Source: Pseudomonadota bacterium
GTDB lineage: Bacteria > Pseudomonadota > Gammaproteobacteria > Burkholderiales > JABEVD01
NCBI GenBank assembly: GCA_021802545.1
Contig: JAJZRS010000003.1
Span: 86,849-150,848 of the forward strand
Direction of reading: 5' to 3'
DNA length: 64,000 nucleotides
Both the position numbers and the translations under genes were made by a program. Below the pieces are notes generated by a model. That model saw nothing but the letters and a program-made list of their open reading frames with translations. It was not told the DNA's origin and did not search any database. Below, one piece after another: positions 41,311 through 51,241 of the stretch (position 1 is the stretch's first letter; each line of letters starts with the position of its first letter).

Positions 41311-42377
41311 TTCAACCCCGTTAGAATAGGCGAAAAAGAGGATGGCGTCCCGTTCTGGCGGACATATTCGAGCTTCCAGACCATGTAGGGCTGGGGCTTG
41401 AAATTGATTCCGATCAGCCAGTTCCTGGAAGGCATGGCGACGAGATGGTCCTGATAGCGTTCCCATTCGACAATGCCATGCCATTGTGACGTGATGGAAT
41501 AATCGGCAAGCCCGAAAATGCCCGATTCGTGCTTGTGCAGCCTTGGCGACGCCCATGGCAGCGCCCTGCCGTAAAATCGCGAAGTGAGCGCTTCGCTCTC
41601 CAGCAACAGGTTGCCGAATGATTGAATGACGTTGAAGCCGTAAACCGTATAGTGTTCACCTGTTTCGGTGAGTTCGCCGTGCTGGATGGAGGCGCCGATT
41701 TTGTCGATCAGACCGATAGATTTGTTGACATGAGCGCCATACACATCCTGGAAATGCCTTCGCGTTTCTCTCGGCAGGCGCTCGAACCACTCGTAGTCAG
41801 GCTGCCAGTAGATCTGAAAATCGGGCGTCTCATTGTCCTGAAGATCATGCATCCAGGTCACCCCGCTCTCGTAGGCCTCGAAACCCAGGGCTGTCGTGTT
41901 GGGGCGGACAATGGTGGGAACGAGCGGGGAAGCGAAAACGGTGTTCCAGTCCCCGAACGCGGTGAGGGTCTTGCCGAAGCGCATTGTGTCACGGTCGGAG
42001 AGCAGGGCATCGTCGTAGAGCCGTTCGACGACGATGTTGCCATGGCCCGGTTTGCCGCCCTGCTTGAGCAAGGTATGTTTGGCGAGTTCGATTTCTGCAA
42101 AGGGATTTATCCATCGGCTGACTTGGCCGCCTGCGAAGACGCTCAAATCATCCAGGGCAAGCTTCGCCGGCTGGCCGAAGGGGTCTTCCGCGACGATATT
42201 GGCATATCCCGACAGATAATAATTCCCGAGGCGCAGCCCCTGGCCGAATACGTAGGGCGGCTGCGCACCGTCGGCATGGCAAAGGCTTGAGAAGAGGAGC
42301 GCGGCCTGGAAGAGAGCTGCCTTGATCAGAGTATGGCGCATGGATTTTGTGATGGCGTTGGAAATAGCCGCTATCAT
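41286..42377 (-). CDS. Porin-like outer membrane protein, uncharacterised
   Basis: Signal peptide (KAALFQAALLFSSLCHA), aromatic/alternating beta-strand pattern, C-terminal aromatic residue (...NCSFSTLF). Confidence 0.65.
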   Translation of the reverse strand: MIAAISNAITKSMRHTLIKAALFQAALLFSSLCHADGAQPPYVFGQGLRLGNYYLSGYANIVAEDPFGQPAKLALDDLSVFAGGQVSRWINPFAEIELAKHTLLKQGGKPGHGNIVVERLYDDALLSDRDTMRFGKTLTAFGDWNTVFASPLVPTIVRPNTTALGFEAYESGVTWMHDLQDNETPDFQIYWQPDYEWFERLPRETRRHFQDVYGAHVNKSIGLIDKIGASIQHGELTETGEHYTVYGFNVIQSFGNLLLESEALTSRFYGRALPWASPRLHKHESGIFGLADYSITSQWHGIVEWERYQDHLVAMPSRNWLIGINFKPQPYMVWKLEYVRQNGTPSSFSPILTGLNCSFSTLF

Positions 42378-42425
42378 CGTCCCATTGGCTGAAGACAGCC
42401 TTATTATACACGGGCAGATCGGCCG

Positions 42426-42962
42426 TCAAGCCCTGAGCACTTTTCCAGTTTCGAAATCGAGGATGGTCGAGGGATTCTTCCTTTTCCCTATTCTGCCCGG
42501 TATCACCAGAACAGAGCCGCCGAACCGCCTGGCGCATTCCCGGTAGGATTTTGCAGGCTTCATTCCGGAGAGGTTCGCGCTGGTCGAGACGAGCGCCCTG
42601 CCGAGCGCATTGCAAAGCTTGGCCGCACCCCAGTGCGCAGTGATGCGCAATGCGATCTTGTCGTGTCTTCCCTTGACCCATTTAGGCACGCGTCTGGAGG
42701 CGCGAAGGAGCAGGGTGTAGGGCCCGGGCCAGTATTTCAGCAGGGAATCCTGCCTGGGCGGGTGCGCGATATAGCGCTCGATCTGCCTGAGCTTTCCTGC
42801 GATCAGGATGAGCCCTTTGCTTTGCGGACGCTTCTTGATTTCGAGGAGGCGCGAAACCGCCTTGAAGCTTTCTGGGTAGCATCCCAGACCATAGCAGGAT
42901 TCGGTAGGGTAGGCGATGACGCCGCCGGCTTTGAGATGCCGTCTGATCCTGCCGGAATTCAT
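42426..42962 (-). CDS. tsaC: Sua5/YciO/YrdC threonylcarbamoyl-AMP synthase
   Basis: GGVIAYPTESCYGLGCYPESFKAVSRLLEIKKRPQSKGLILI; STSANLSG. Confidence 0.92.
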   Translation of the reverse strand: MNSGRIRRHLKAGGVIAYPTESCYGLGCYPESFKAVSRLLEIKKRPQSKGLILIAGKLRQIERYIAHPPRQDSLLKYWPGPYTLLLRASRRVPKWVKGRHDKIALRITAHWGAAKLCNALGRALVSTSANLSGMKPAKSYRECARRFGGSVLVIPGRIGKRKNPSTILDFETGKVLRA

Positions 42963-44215
42963 GACTTGGGCGAAATCGCCCTGAAGCCGATATCCTTTCT
43001 CATCTGGCAGCCGTCAAAGGAAATGTTTTCTGCCACCTGATAGGCGCGCCGCTGCGCGATTTTCACGCTGTCGCCGAGCGCCGTGACGCAAAGGACCCGC
43101 CCGCCGTTCGTGACGACCTGATTTCCTTCCAGGGTTGTCCCGGCATGGAAGACATGGAAATCTTCCTCGTTTTTCGGAAGGCCGGAAATGACGTCCCCCT
43201 TCCTGGGATTGTCTGGATAGCCGCCTGCAGCCATCACCACCCCGAGCGCGGAACGCCTGTCCCATTCGGCCTCGATCTTGTCGAGCGTTCCGTTGACCCC
43301 GTGCTCGACGAGCAGGCTGAGATCGGTCTTGAGACGCATCATGATGGGCTGCGTTTCAGGGTCGCCCATCCTGCAATTGAATTCCAGCGTCTTGATGGTC
43401 CCGTCCTTGGCGATCATCAATCCGGCGTAAAGGAACCCGGTATAGGGGATGCCATCCTGATTCATGCCGCGCACGGCGGGCTGGATGACTTCGCGCATCA
43501 CCCTTGCGTGCAGCGAGGGGGTGATGACGGGCGCGGGAGAATAGGCGCCCATGCCTCCGGTGTTCGGGCCCATGTCGCCGTCGAGAAGCCGCTTGTGATC
43601 CTGGCTCGTGACGAAGGGAAGGATGTTCTTCCCGTCGACCATGACGATGAAGCTCGCCTCTTCCCCTTCCAGATAGTCTTCGATGACCACCCGCCCGCCG
43701 CCTGCGAGTATGGAATCGATGGCGGCATGCGCATCGTCCAGGGTCATGGCAACCACGACGCCCTTTCCTGCTGCGAGGCCGTCCGCCTTGATCACGATGG
43801 GCGCGCCCTGTTCGTCGACATGGCGGTGAGCCGCCGCGATGTCCTCGAATTCCGCATAACCCGCAGTGGGAATGCCATGCTTCACCATGAATGCCTTGGC
43901 ATAGGCCTTCGAGCTTTCCAGCTGCGCAGCCGCCTTCGTCGGGCCGAAAATCTTCAATTCCGCCGCCCTGAACTCGTCCACGATGCCTTTGGCGAGCGGC
44001 GCCTCTGGGCCGACCACGGTGAGGGCGATCGACTCGCGTTTTGCGAATTCGATGAGGCCGGTGATTTCCGTGATGTCCACATTGACGCAGCCTTCGTCCA
44101 GCGCCGTTCCGGCGTTGCCCGGAGCGACATAGACCCGGCTGACTCTTGCAGAGCGGGCGAGCTTCCATGCCAGGGCATGCTCTCTTCCGCCGTTTCCGAT
44201 GACCAGGATTTTCAT
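42959..44215 (-). CDS. purD: Phosphoribosylamine-glycine ligase
   Basis: MKILVIGNGGREHALAWKLARS; GNAGTA; typical ATP-grasp. Confidence 0.97.
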   Translation of the reverse strand: MKILVIGNGGREHALAWKLARSARVSRVYVAPGNAGTALDEGCVNVDITEITGLIEFAKRESIALTVVGPEAPLAKGIVDEFRAAELKIFGPTKAAAQLESSKAYAKAFMVKHGIPTAGYAEFEDIAAAHRHVDEQGAPIVIKADGLAAGKGVVVAMTLDDAHAAIDSILAGGGRVVIEDYLEGEEASFIVMVDGKNILPFVTSQDHKRLLDGDMGPNTGGMGAYSPAPVITPSLHARVMREVIQPAVRGMNQDGIPYTGFLYAGLMIAKDGTIKTLEFNCRMGDPETQPIMMRLKTDLSLLVEHGVNGTLDKIEAEWDRRSALGVVMAAGGYPDNPRKGDVISGLPKNEEDFHVFHAGTTLEGNQVVTNGGRVLCVTALGDSVKIAQRRAYQVAENISFDGCQMRKDIGFRAISPKS

Positions 44216-44219
44216 GGAA

Positions 44220-45785
44220 TCAATGCCTGAAGTGACGGAAGCCCGTGAAGACCATAGCGACGCCCTGCTCGTCTGCTGCGGCGATCACCTCCTCGTCGCG
44301 CATCGACCCGCCCGGCTGGATGACGGCCATGGCGCCTGCCTGCGCCAGCACGTCCACGCCGTCCCTGAAGGGGAAGAAGGCGTCCGAGGCGACGACCGAG
44401 CCGGCAAGATCCAGCCCGGCGTGGGATGCCTTGATGGAGGCGATCTTGGTGCTGTCGACCCGGCTCATCTGGCCTGCCCCGACGCCCAGGGTGCGTCCAT
44501 CCTTGCAGAACACGATGGCATTCGATTTCACGTACTTGGCCACCTTCCAGGCGAAAAGCAGGTCCTTCAGCTGGGCGTCCGTGGGCTTGACTTTGGTGAC
44601 GATGCGTAATGAACTTTCATCGACATTCAATGCATCGGGCGTCTGCACCAGGAGGCCGCCCCCCACTCGCTTCAGGTCGTATTTGTTGTGCGCATCCAGC
44701 AGGGGAACGGTCAGCACCCTGACGTTCTGCTTGGCCGCGGTGACCTCGAGCGCATCCTGGGCTGCGCTTGGCGCGATGATCACTTCGACGAACTGGTTGG
44801 CCGTGATGGCGGAAGCCGTCTCCTTGTCGAGCTCACGGTTGAGGGCGATGATGCCGCCGAAAGCCGAGGTCGTATCGGTCGCGTAGGCCAGCCTGTAGGC
44901 GTTTGCTATTGTGTCCGCGACAGCGACGCCGCAGGGGTTGGCGTGCTTGACGATCACGCAGGCGGGGTCGTTGAAGGTCTTGACGCATTCCCATGCCGCA
45001 TCGGCGTCCCCGATGTTGTTGTAGGAAAGCTCCTTGCCCTGGACCTGGGTATAGTTTGCGATGCCGCCGGGCAGGGCAGTCATGTCCCGGTAGAATGCGG
45101 CCTGCTGGTGGGGGTTTTCGCCGTAGCGCATGCCCTGCACCTTGACGAAATTGAAATTGATCTGGTCGGGAAACATTCCCTTTCCGCCGTCAGGGCCGAT
45201 CGAAGTGAGGTAGTTGCTGATCGCGGAATCGTAGGCTGCGGTGTGCGAAAAGGCCTTTTTCGCAAGATCGAAACGCGTGGCGTCCTTCAGGGCGCCGGAC
45301 TGCTGCTTCATTTCTTCGATTATCCTGCCATAGTCGGCAGGATCGGTCAGAACAGCCACGTGCATGTAATTCTTGGCCGCTGCCCTCACCATGGTCGGTC
45401 CGCCTATGTCGATGTTCTCGATGGCATCCTCCAGCGAGCAGCCTTGCTTCGCCACGGTCTGGGAGAATGGATAGAGGTTGACGACGACGAGATCAATGGG
45501 GGCGATGCCCGCCTTTTCCATCGTCTCGACATGGTCCTGAATGTCCCTGCGGCCTAGGATGCCGCCGTGGATCTTGGGATGGAGGGTCTTGACGCGTCCG
45601 TCCAGCATTTCCGGAAAACCGGTGTAATCGCCGACTTCGGTCACGGGTATGCCGGATTCCAATAGGAGTTTTGCTGTGCCGCCCGTGGAGAGGATCTTGA
45701 CGCCCATCTGGTGGAGGCTGGACGCGAATTCCACGATGCCGGTCTTGTCCGAGACGCTGAGCAGGGCTTGATGGATTGGATTCAT
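44220..45785 (-). CDS. purH: Bifunctional AICAR formyltransferase/IMP cyclohydrolase
   Basis: [47 protein letters not shown]. Confidence 0.97.
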   Translation of the reverse strand: MNPIHQALLSVSDKTGIVEFASSLHQMGVKILSTGGTAKLLLESGIPVTEVGDYTGFPEMLDGRVKTLHPKIHGGILGRRDIQDHVETMEKAGIAPIDLVVVNLYPFSQTVAKQGCSLEDAIENIDIGGPTMVRAAAKNYMHVAVLTDPADYGRIIEEMKQQSGALKDATRFDLAKKAFSHTAAYDSAISNYLTSIGPDGGKGMFPDQINFNFVKVQGMRYGENPHQQAAFYRDMTALPGGIANYTQVQGKELSYNNIGDADAAWECVKTFNDPACVIVKHANPCGVAVADTIANAYRLAYATDTTSAFGGIIALNRELDKETASAITANQFVEVIIAPSAAQDALEVTAAKQNVRVLTVPLLDAHNKYDLKRVGGGLLVQTPDALNVDESSLRIVTKVKPTDAQLKDLLFAWKVAKYVKSNAIVFCKDGRTLGVGAGQMSRVDSTKIASIKASHAGLDLAGSVVASDAFFPFRDGVDVLAQAGAMAVIQPGGSMRDEEVIAAADEQGVAMVFTGFRHFRH

Positions 45786-45793
45786 ATTGTCTT

Positions 45794-46039
45794 TCAGGAA
45801 ATGCCGAGGTCCTGCATCTTCTTCCTGAGCGTGTTGCGGTTCAATCCGAGCAATTCAGCTGCGCGGGTCTGGTTGCCCTTGGTATGGGTGAGCGCAACTT
45901 CGATCAGGGGTTTTTCGACGCAGTGCATGACGAGGTCGTAGAGTGCGCATGGTTTTTCGCCGTCGAGGTCCTTGAGATAAGACTCGACCGATTTGCGGAC
46001 GCACGCGCCCATTTCGCCCTCGCTCTTCATGCCGCCCAT
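45794..46039 (-). CDS. fis: Fis family DNA-binding protein
   Basis: [32 protein letters not shown]; adjacent to dusB. Confidence 0.95.
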   Translation of the reverse strand: MGGMKSEGEMGACVRKSVESYLKDLDGEKPCALYDLVMHCVEKPLIEVALTHTKGNQTRAAELLGLNRNTLRKKMQDLGIS

Positions 46040-47040
46040 TTTTCGTCCTCCGCGTAGATGAGGCGCCGGCCTTTTTCGCCAAGCTCGAGGAAGAAGCGGT
46101 CGATGTGCTCGACCTGCTCCAGACAGGACTGAAGCTGGTTCATGCTGTGCCTGAACTGCGCGGAACCCGCGAGCCCTTTCGTGTACCAGGAGATATGCTT
46201 GCGCGCCACCCGGACGCCGGTTTCTTCGCCGTAGAAAGCGTAGAGGTCGGCGAGATGGGCTTTCAGGACGGCATGGATTTCCGAGACTTCCGGAGAGGGT
46301 AGATGCTCGCCCGTCTCGAGGTAATGTGAGACTTCCCTGAATATCCAGGGCCTGCCCTGTGCCGCGCGGCCGATCATCAGGGCGTCCGCTCCCGTTTTTT
46401 CGAGCACATGCTTTGCTTTTTCAGGGGAATTGATGTCTCCATTCGCGATGACAGGAATCGAAATCCTCGATTTCACTTCCCGGATCGTATCGTATTCGGC
46501 TTCTCCGCTGTAGCCGCAGGCGCGCGTTCTGCCGTGGATGGCGAGCGCCTGTATGCCGGCTTCCACGGCAATTTTCGCAATGCGTACCGCGTTCCTGCTT
46601 TCCGTGTCCCATCCGGTCCTGATCTTCAGCGTGACCGGGACCTCGACCGCGTTCACCACGGCGTCGAGTATGCTTCCGACCAGCTCCTCGTTCTTCAGGA
46701 GAGCGGAGCCCGCCATCACGTTGCAGATTTTCTTGGCAGGGCAGCCCATGTTGATGTCGATGATCTGCGCGCCGTTGTCGACGTTGTATTTCGCGGCTTC
46801 AGCCATCATTTTCGGATCCGCGCCCGCGATCTGGACAGAAATCGGCTCGACCTCGCCGTCGTGGTTCGCCCGCCTTCTGGTCTTGTCGCTTCCCCACAGC
46901 AGCGAATTGCTGGAAACCATCTCGGAGACGGCCATGCCCGCTCCCATCGCCTTGCAAAGCTGGCGGAAAGGCCTGTCCGTGACGCCCGCCATCGGGGCGA
47001 CGACCAGGTTGTTCCTGAGCTGATAAGGGCCGATTCTCAC
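46027..47040 (-). CDS. dusB: tRNA-dihydrouridine synthase B
   Basis: IGPYQLRNNLVVAPMAGVTDRPFRQLC; DINMGCPAKKIC. Confidence 0.96.
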   Translation of the reverse strand: MRIGPYQLRNNLVVAPMAGVTDRPFRQLCKAMGAGMAVSEMVSSNSLLWGSDKTRRRANHDGEVEPISVQIAGADPKMMAEAAKYNVDNGAQIIDINMGCPAKKICNVMAGSALLKNEELVGSILDAVVNAVEVPVTLKIRTGWDTESRNAVRIAKIAVEAGIQALAIHGRTRACGYSGEAEYDTIREVKSRISIPVIANGDINSPEKAKHVLEKTGADALMIGRAAQGRPWIFREVSHYLETGEHLPSPEVSEIHAVLKAHLADLYAFYGEETGVRVARKHISWYTKGLAGSAQFRHSMNQLQSCLEQVEHIDRFFLELGEKGRRLIYAEDEKWAA

Positions 47041-47089
47041 TGGGATTTATTCGTCGAAAAAGGGGTCATTGTAAACTTTTCCGGGGGTT

Positions 47090-48241
47090 TCACAAAATGG
47101 ATCTTGTCTTGAAGCCGAACATCATGCTTCTGGAGAACCATTTCCTTGCGGGGGGAAGGCAGTCGAGAGCGGCGAGCCCGATGCCGCGTCCTGCGCGAAG
47201 GGGAGGGATTTCGTTCGAGAACAGCCTGATCAGGGAATCGGTGAAGCGTATCCCGCTTCCCCTGTCGATTTCGCGCGCTTTCCTGTAATTCGAGAGCATT
47301 TTTTCAGAACCGATTGAATCGCTCTCAAGAATTTCGCGGGACAGCATGGCCGCATCCCTTAGGCCGAGGTTGAGCCCCTGGCCGGATACGGGGTGCAGGG
47401 TCTGTGCTGCGTTGCCGACGAGCGCGAGATGGCTGGATACGAATGGGGTCGAATACCTGAGGACGAGGGGAAAGCCGGACAGGGTTCCGCAATCGACGAA
47501 TTGCCCCAGCCTTTCCCCGAAATGGTTCTGGAGCTTTTCCAGAAAAGCGCCTCTTTCGAGGGAGAGAATGGCCTTGGCCTCTTCCGGGGATGCCGTCCAG
47601 ACCAGGGAAAATCCGTCCCCGCTGGGCAGGAGCGCCAGCGGGCCGTCGGGGGTGAAACGCTCGTAGGCGGTGTTGCAATGCGGTTTTTCCGTCTTCACCT
47701 GGCCGGTGATCGCCCACTGACCGTATTCGCGCACATGCTGGGTGATCCCTTTCACATGCCCGACGAGCTTTCCGCCGTCGGCCATCACGATGAGCCTGGC
47801 GGCAATCCGTCTTCTCGTTCCTTCATGGTCGAAATCGACGGTGCCGTATTCGCCGTCCAGGTCGATTTCGGCGGCAACGGCCCCTGAAATGCAGGTTTGG
47901 GAATCGAGCCTCGATGCGATCGCGCGGTGGACGTCGGCATAGCGGGCGACGTAGCCCAGGGCGGGCACGCCGGATTCTTCTGCCGTCAGGATCGTCCTGC
48001 CGAAGCCGCCTTTCTGGGAGACGTGGATTTTCGTGATGGGGGTCGCAGGATCGATGTCGGCGCCGATTTTCTCGAGATAAAGGCGGCTGCCGTGGGAAAG
48101 GGCGAGCACGCGCGGGTCATTCGAAGGGGAGGTTCTTGCCTCCAACACCGTCACGGAAAGCGCTTCCCCCTTGAGGGAGAGCGCAAGCGCGGCCCCGACC
48201 GGGCCGCCTCCTATGACGAGGACGTCGACGACTTCGCTCAT
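47090..48241 (-). CDS. UbiH/UbiF/VisC/COQ6-family FAD-dependent hydroxylase
   Basis: VLVIGGGPVGAALALSL; ALVGNAAQTLHPVSGQGLNLGLRDA. Confidence 0.92.
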   Translation of the reverse strand: MSEVVDVLVIGGGPVGAALALSLKGEALSVTVLEARTSPSNDPRVLALSHGSRLYLEKIGADIDPATPITKIHVSQKGGFGRTILTAEESGVPALGYVARYADVHRAIASRLDSQTCISGAVAAEIDLDGEYGTVDFDHEGTRRRIAARLIVMADGGKLVGHVKGITQHVREYGQWAITGQVKTEKPHCNTAYERFTPDGPLALLPSGDGFSLVWTASPEEAKAILSLERGAFLEKLQNHFGERLGQFVDCGTLSGFPLVLRYSTPFVSSHLALVGNAAQTLHPVSGQGLNLGLRDAAMLSREILESDSIGSEKMLSNYRKAREIDRGSGIRFTDSLIRLFSNEIPPLRAGRGIGLAALDCLPPARKWFSRSMMFGFKTRSIL

Positions 48242-49536
48242 GAACTCATCCAGTCCTCGATTTCCTCGACAGTCTTGGGGGTTTCGATGCTCAGAATCTC
48301 GTGGCCGCCATCGACGACATGGACATCATCCTCGATGCGGATGCCGATGTTCCAGTAGGCTTCGGGGACGTTCTCGGCCGGGCGGATGTAGCAGCCGGGC
48401 TCGACGGTCAGGACCATGCCCGGCTCCAGCGTCCGCCAGTGCTCTTCCTTCTTGTAGATGCCGACGTCGTGCACGTCGAGCCCGAGCCAGTGCCCGGTCC
48501 TGTGCATGTAGAACTGCCTGTAATTTCCCGATTCGATCAGGCCGTCCACGCTTCCCTTGAAAAAGCCGAGGTCGATGAAGCCTTGTGCGAGAACCTTCAC
48601 TGCAGCCTCGTGCGGACTGTTCCATAATGCGCCGGGTTTCACTGCGGCAAGCGCCGCATATTGGGCTTCGAGCACAAGCTCGTAAATGGCTTTCTGTGCC
48701 GGGCTGAATTTTCCGTTCACTGGGAAGGTGCGGGTGATGTCGGACGCGTATCCGTCGAGCTCGCACCCCGCGTCGATGAGGAGAAGGTCCCCGTTTTTCA
48801 GTTCAGCATTGTTTTCGACGTAATGAAGAATGCAGGCATTTGCCCCCCCTGCGACGATGGAATTGTAGGAAGGGGACTGGGCGCCCATGCGGCGAAACTC
48901 CCCGATGAGCTCCGCTTCGATTTCGTATTCCATTTTCCCGGGTCTTGTCGATTTCATCGCGAGCTTGTGCGCGCTTGACGCGATGCCGGCCGACTTCTTC
49001 ATGAGCTCGATTTCGCCCTCGTCCTTGAAGAGCCGCATCTCGTCGATTTCTGCGCGGATGTCCCTGATGTCGGCGGGGGAAGAGACGCCGCTTCTTCCCA
49101 TGCCGCGCACTTCGTTCAATGCCGCGAGCATTTTCCTGTCCCATTTCTCGTCCTGCCCGAGCGGATAGGAGACGACGCGCTGGTTCGCGAGCAGATTGGG
49201 CAGCATCGCCTCCAGCGCCGATATGGGATGGGCTTCGTCGAAAGCGAAGACTTCCTTCGCCTTTTCAGGCCCGTACCGGTAGCCGTCCCAGATTTCCCTT
49301 TCCATGTCCTTTTCCAGGCAGAACAGGATGCTTTTCGGATCTTGACCCGAAATCATGACGAGCACGGCTTCAGGCTCGGTGAACCCCGTCATGTAGTAGA
49401 AATGGCTGTCGAAGCGGAAAGGGTAATGCGAATCGCGGTTTCTGAGGTGATGGGGCGCAGTGGGCAAAATGGAGACCCCATCGACCTTGTCGAGGAGACG
49501 CCTTCTTCTTTCTGCATGGATGGAATGATTCTTCAT
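48238..49536 (-). CDS. pepP: Xaa-Pro aminopeptidase
   Basis: AERRRRLLDKV...PHHLRNRDSHYPFRFDSHFYYMTGF; LLIDAGCELDGYASDITRTFPV; HRTGHWLGLDVHDVG. Confidence 0.95.
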   Translation of the reverse strand: MKNHSIHAERRRRLLDKVDGVSILPTAPHHLRNRDSHYPFRFDSHFYYMTGFTEPEAVLVMISGQDPKSILFCLEKDMEREIWDGYRYGPEKAKEVFAFDEAHPISALEAMLPNLLANQRVVSYPLGQDEKWDRKMLAALNEVRGMGRSGVSSPADIRDIRAEIDEMRLFKDEGEIELMKKSAGIASSAHKLAMKSTRPGKMEYEIEAELIGEFRRMGAQSPSYNSIVAGGANACILHYVENNAELKNGDLLLIDAGCELDGYASDITRTFPVNGKFSPAQKAIYELVLEAQYAALAAVKPGALWNSPHEAAVKVLAQGFIDLGFFKGSVDGLIESGNYRQFYMHRTGHWLGLDVHDVGIYKKEEHWRTLEPGMVLTVEPGCYIRPAENVPEAYWNIGIRIEDDVHVVDGGHEILSIETPKTVEEIEDWMSS

Positions 49537-50207
49537 TTTCCGATTCTACCATTGAGTTCGGACAAGCGCTCAGGCGTGCCGACGTCGATCCAGATTCCGC
49601 GATGAAAGGTGCCGCTGACCCGGCGTTCAGAAATCGCATGCCTCAGGAGCGGGGCGAGCTTGGCAGGCTTTCCCGGTTCGATCCCGCCAAAGAGATCGGG
49701 ATGGTAGAGACCGATGCCGCTATACGTCAGCTTTTCTTTGCCCGACGGGGCGAGCTTCCCGTTTTCGAAAAAGAAATCCCCTTCCGGATGGTGGGCCGGA
49801 TTGTCGACCAGGACGAGATGGGCAAGGATATCCGGCATTTCGGAGGATTTCGGAATCAGGGCAGAATAATCGAAATCGCAGTAGATGTCAGAATTCACGA
49901 CGGCAAATGGGGCATTGCCGAGGAGATCGAGCGCATTGGCGATCCCGCCTGCGGTTTCCAGCGCCACCTCTTCTTGCGAATAGGCGATGTTCACCCCGTA
50001 GGTTTTTCCGTCGCCCAGCCGCTCCATGATCATGTGGCCGAGATGGGCGACGTTGACCACGATGTCGTGGAAGCCTGCATTCGAGAGGCGCTCGATGTGC
50101 CGCACGATCAGGGGTTTTCCCCTGACTTCGAGCAGCGGCTTGGGCAGGGAATCGGTCAGGGGGCGCATCCGCTCCCCCCGCCCTGCAGCCAGGATCATCG
50201 CTTTCAA
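49533..50207 (-). CDS. murU: N-acetylmuramate alpha-1-phosphate uridylyltransferase
   Basis: (L)KAMILAAGRGERMRPLTDSLPKPLLEVRGKPLI; paired with amgK; TTG start overlapping the amgK stop. Confidence 0.88.
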   Translation of the reverse strand: MKAMILAAGRGERMRPLTDSLPKPLLEVRGKPLIVRHIERLSNAGFHDIVVNVAHLGHMIMERLGDGKTYGVNIAYSQEEVALETAGGIANALDLLGNAPFAVVNSDIYCDFDYSALIPKSSEMPDILAHLVLVDNPAHHPEGDFFFENGKLAPSGKEKLTYSGIGLYHPDLFGGIEPGKPAKLAPLLRHAISERRVSGTFHRGIWIDVGTPERLSELNGRIGK

Positions 50208-51193
50208 AAAGTGGTTCTCACTTCGATTTTGTCGACGAGCTTCAGAAGAGGGGAAAGCTCCCTGTAGCGCGTGCAGGTCTTTTTCAGGTAGGAAAGGACG
50301 AGCGGAATGTCGTCCAGGTATTTTTCCTTTCCGTCGCGATGGTGCAGCCGGGCGAAAATCCCCGCTACCTTGATCTGCCTTTGCGCGCCCATCCATTCGA
50401 AATCGCGGTAGAAGTCGGCAAAGTCGTCATGGACGGGAAGGCCAGCGCCCCTCGCCTTTTCCCAGTAGCGGATGACCCAGTCGAGCACCTTTTCCTCCTC
50501 CCAGGAAATGTAGGCGTCCCTGAAAAGGGAGGCGAGATCGTAGGTGATGGGCCCGTAGACCGCGTCCTGGAAATCGAGGATGCCCGGGTTGGGGTCGCTC
50601 ACCATCAGGTTGCGCGAATGGTAGTCGCGATGAACGAACACCCTGGGCTGGGAAAGGTTGTTCTTCAATATCTTCTGGAAAACGGATTCGAGCAGATTCG
50701 CGTCATCCTGAGTGATGCTCCTGCCGAGATGCCTTCCCAGATACCATTCCGGGAAAAGGTCCAGCTCTCTTCTCAGGAGCGCTTCGTCATAGTCGGGAAG
50801 GAGACCTGGCCGGCTCGCGAGCTGGATCTTGATGAGGGCATCCACCGCATCCCGATAGAGCGCATCGGCATTGCCTTCATTGAGCACATCGAAATAGGTC
50901 GTTTTTCCAAGATCGGAAAGCAGCAGGAATCCCCTTTCGAAATCCTGGGAGAGCACCCTGGGCAGATTGACGCCGGCCTCGTTGAAAATTTGCGCGATCC
51001 GGACGAAAGGGCGGCAGTCCTCGTGCGAGGGAGGCGCGTCCATCACGATGAGCGAATCATCGTTAAAAATCGCCCGGAAATACCGTCGGAAGCTCGCATC
51101 CGAGGAAGCGGGTTCGATGCCGAAGCTTTTTTCCGGAAACTGGTCCTTCAGCCAGAGCTTGATGAGTCGCAGCCTTTCCAATTCGATTGCCAT
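50204..51193 (-). CDS. amgK: N-acetylmuramate/N-acetylglucosamine kinase (aminoglycoside phosphotransferase family)
   Basis: ASSDASFRRYFRA, FVHRDYHSRNLMVSDPNPGILDFQDAVYGPITYDLASLFRD; ORF trimmed to MAIELERL. Confidence 0.9.
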   Translation of the reverse strand: MAIELERLRLIKLWLKDQFPEKSFGIEPASSDASFRRYFRAIFNDDSLIVMDAPPSHEDCRPFVRIAQIFNEAGVNLPRVLSQDFERGFLLLSDLGKTTYFDVLNEGNADALYRDAVDALIKIQLASRPGLLPDYDEALLRRELDLFPEWYLGRHLGRSITQDDANLLESVFQKILKNNLSQPRVFVHRDYHSRNLMVSDPNPGILDFQDAVYGPITYDLASLFRDAYISWEEEKVLDWVIRYWEKARGAGLPVHDDFADFYRDFEWMGAQRQIKVAGIFARLHHRDGKEKYLDDIPLVLSYLKKTCTRYRELSPLLKLVDKIEVRTTF

Positions 51194-51241
51194 AAGGGTG
51201 AAATTGTGCGATTTTATCACCAAACGATCAATCCAATCCCG

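Noticed and set aside
43145-44230. 361-aa plus-strand ORF
   Set aside because: Antisense to purD; no domain signal.
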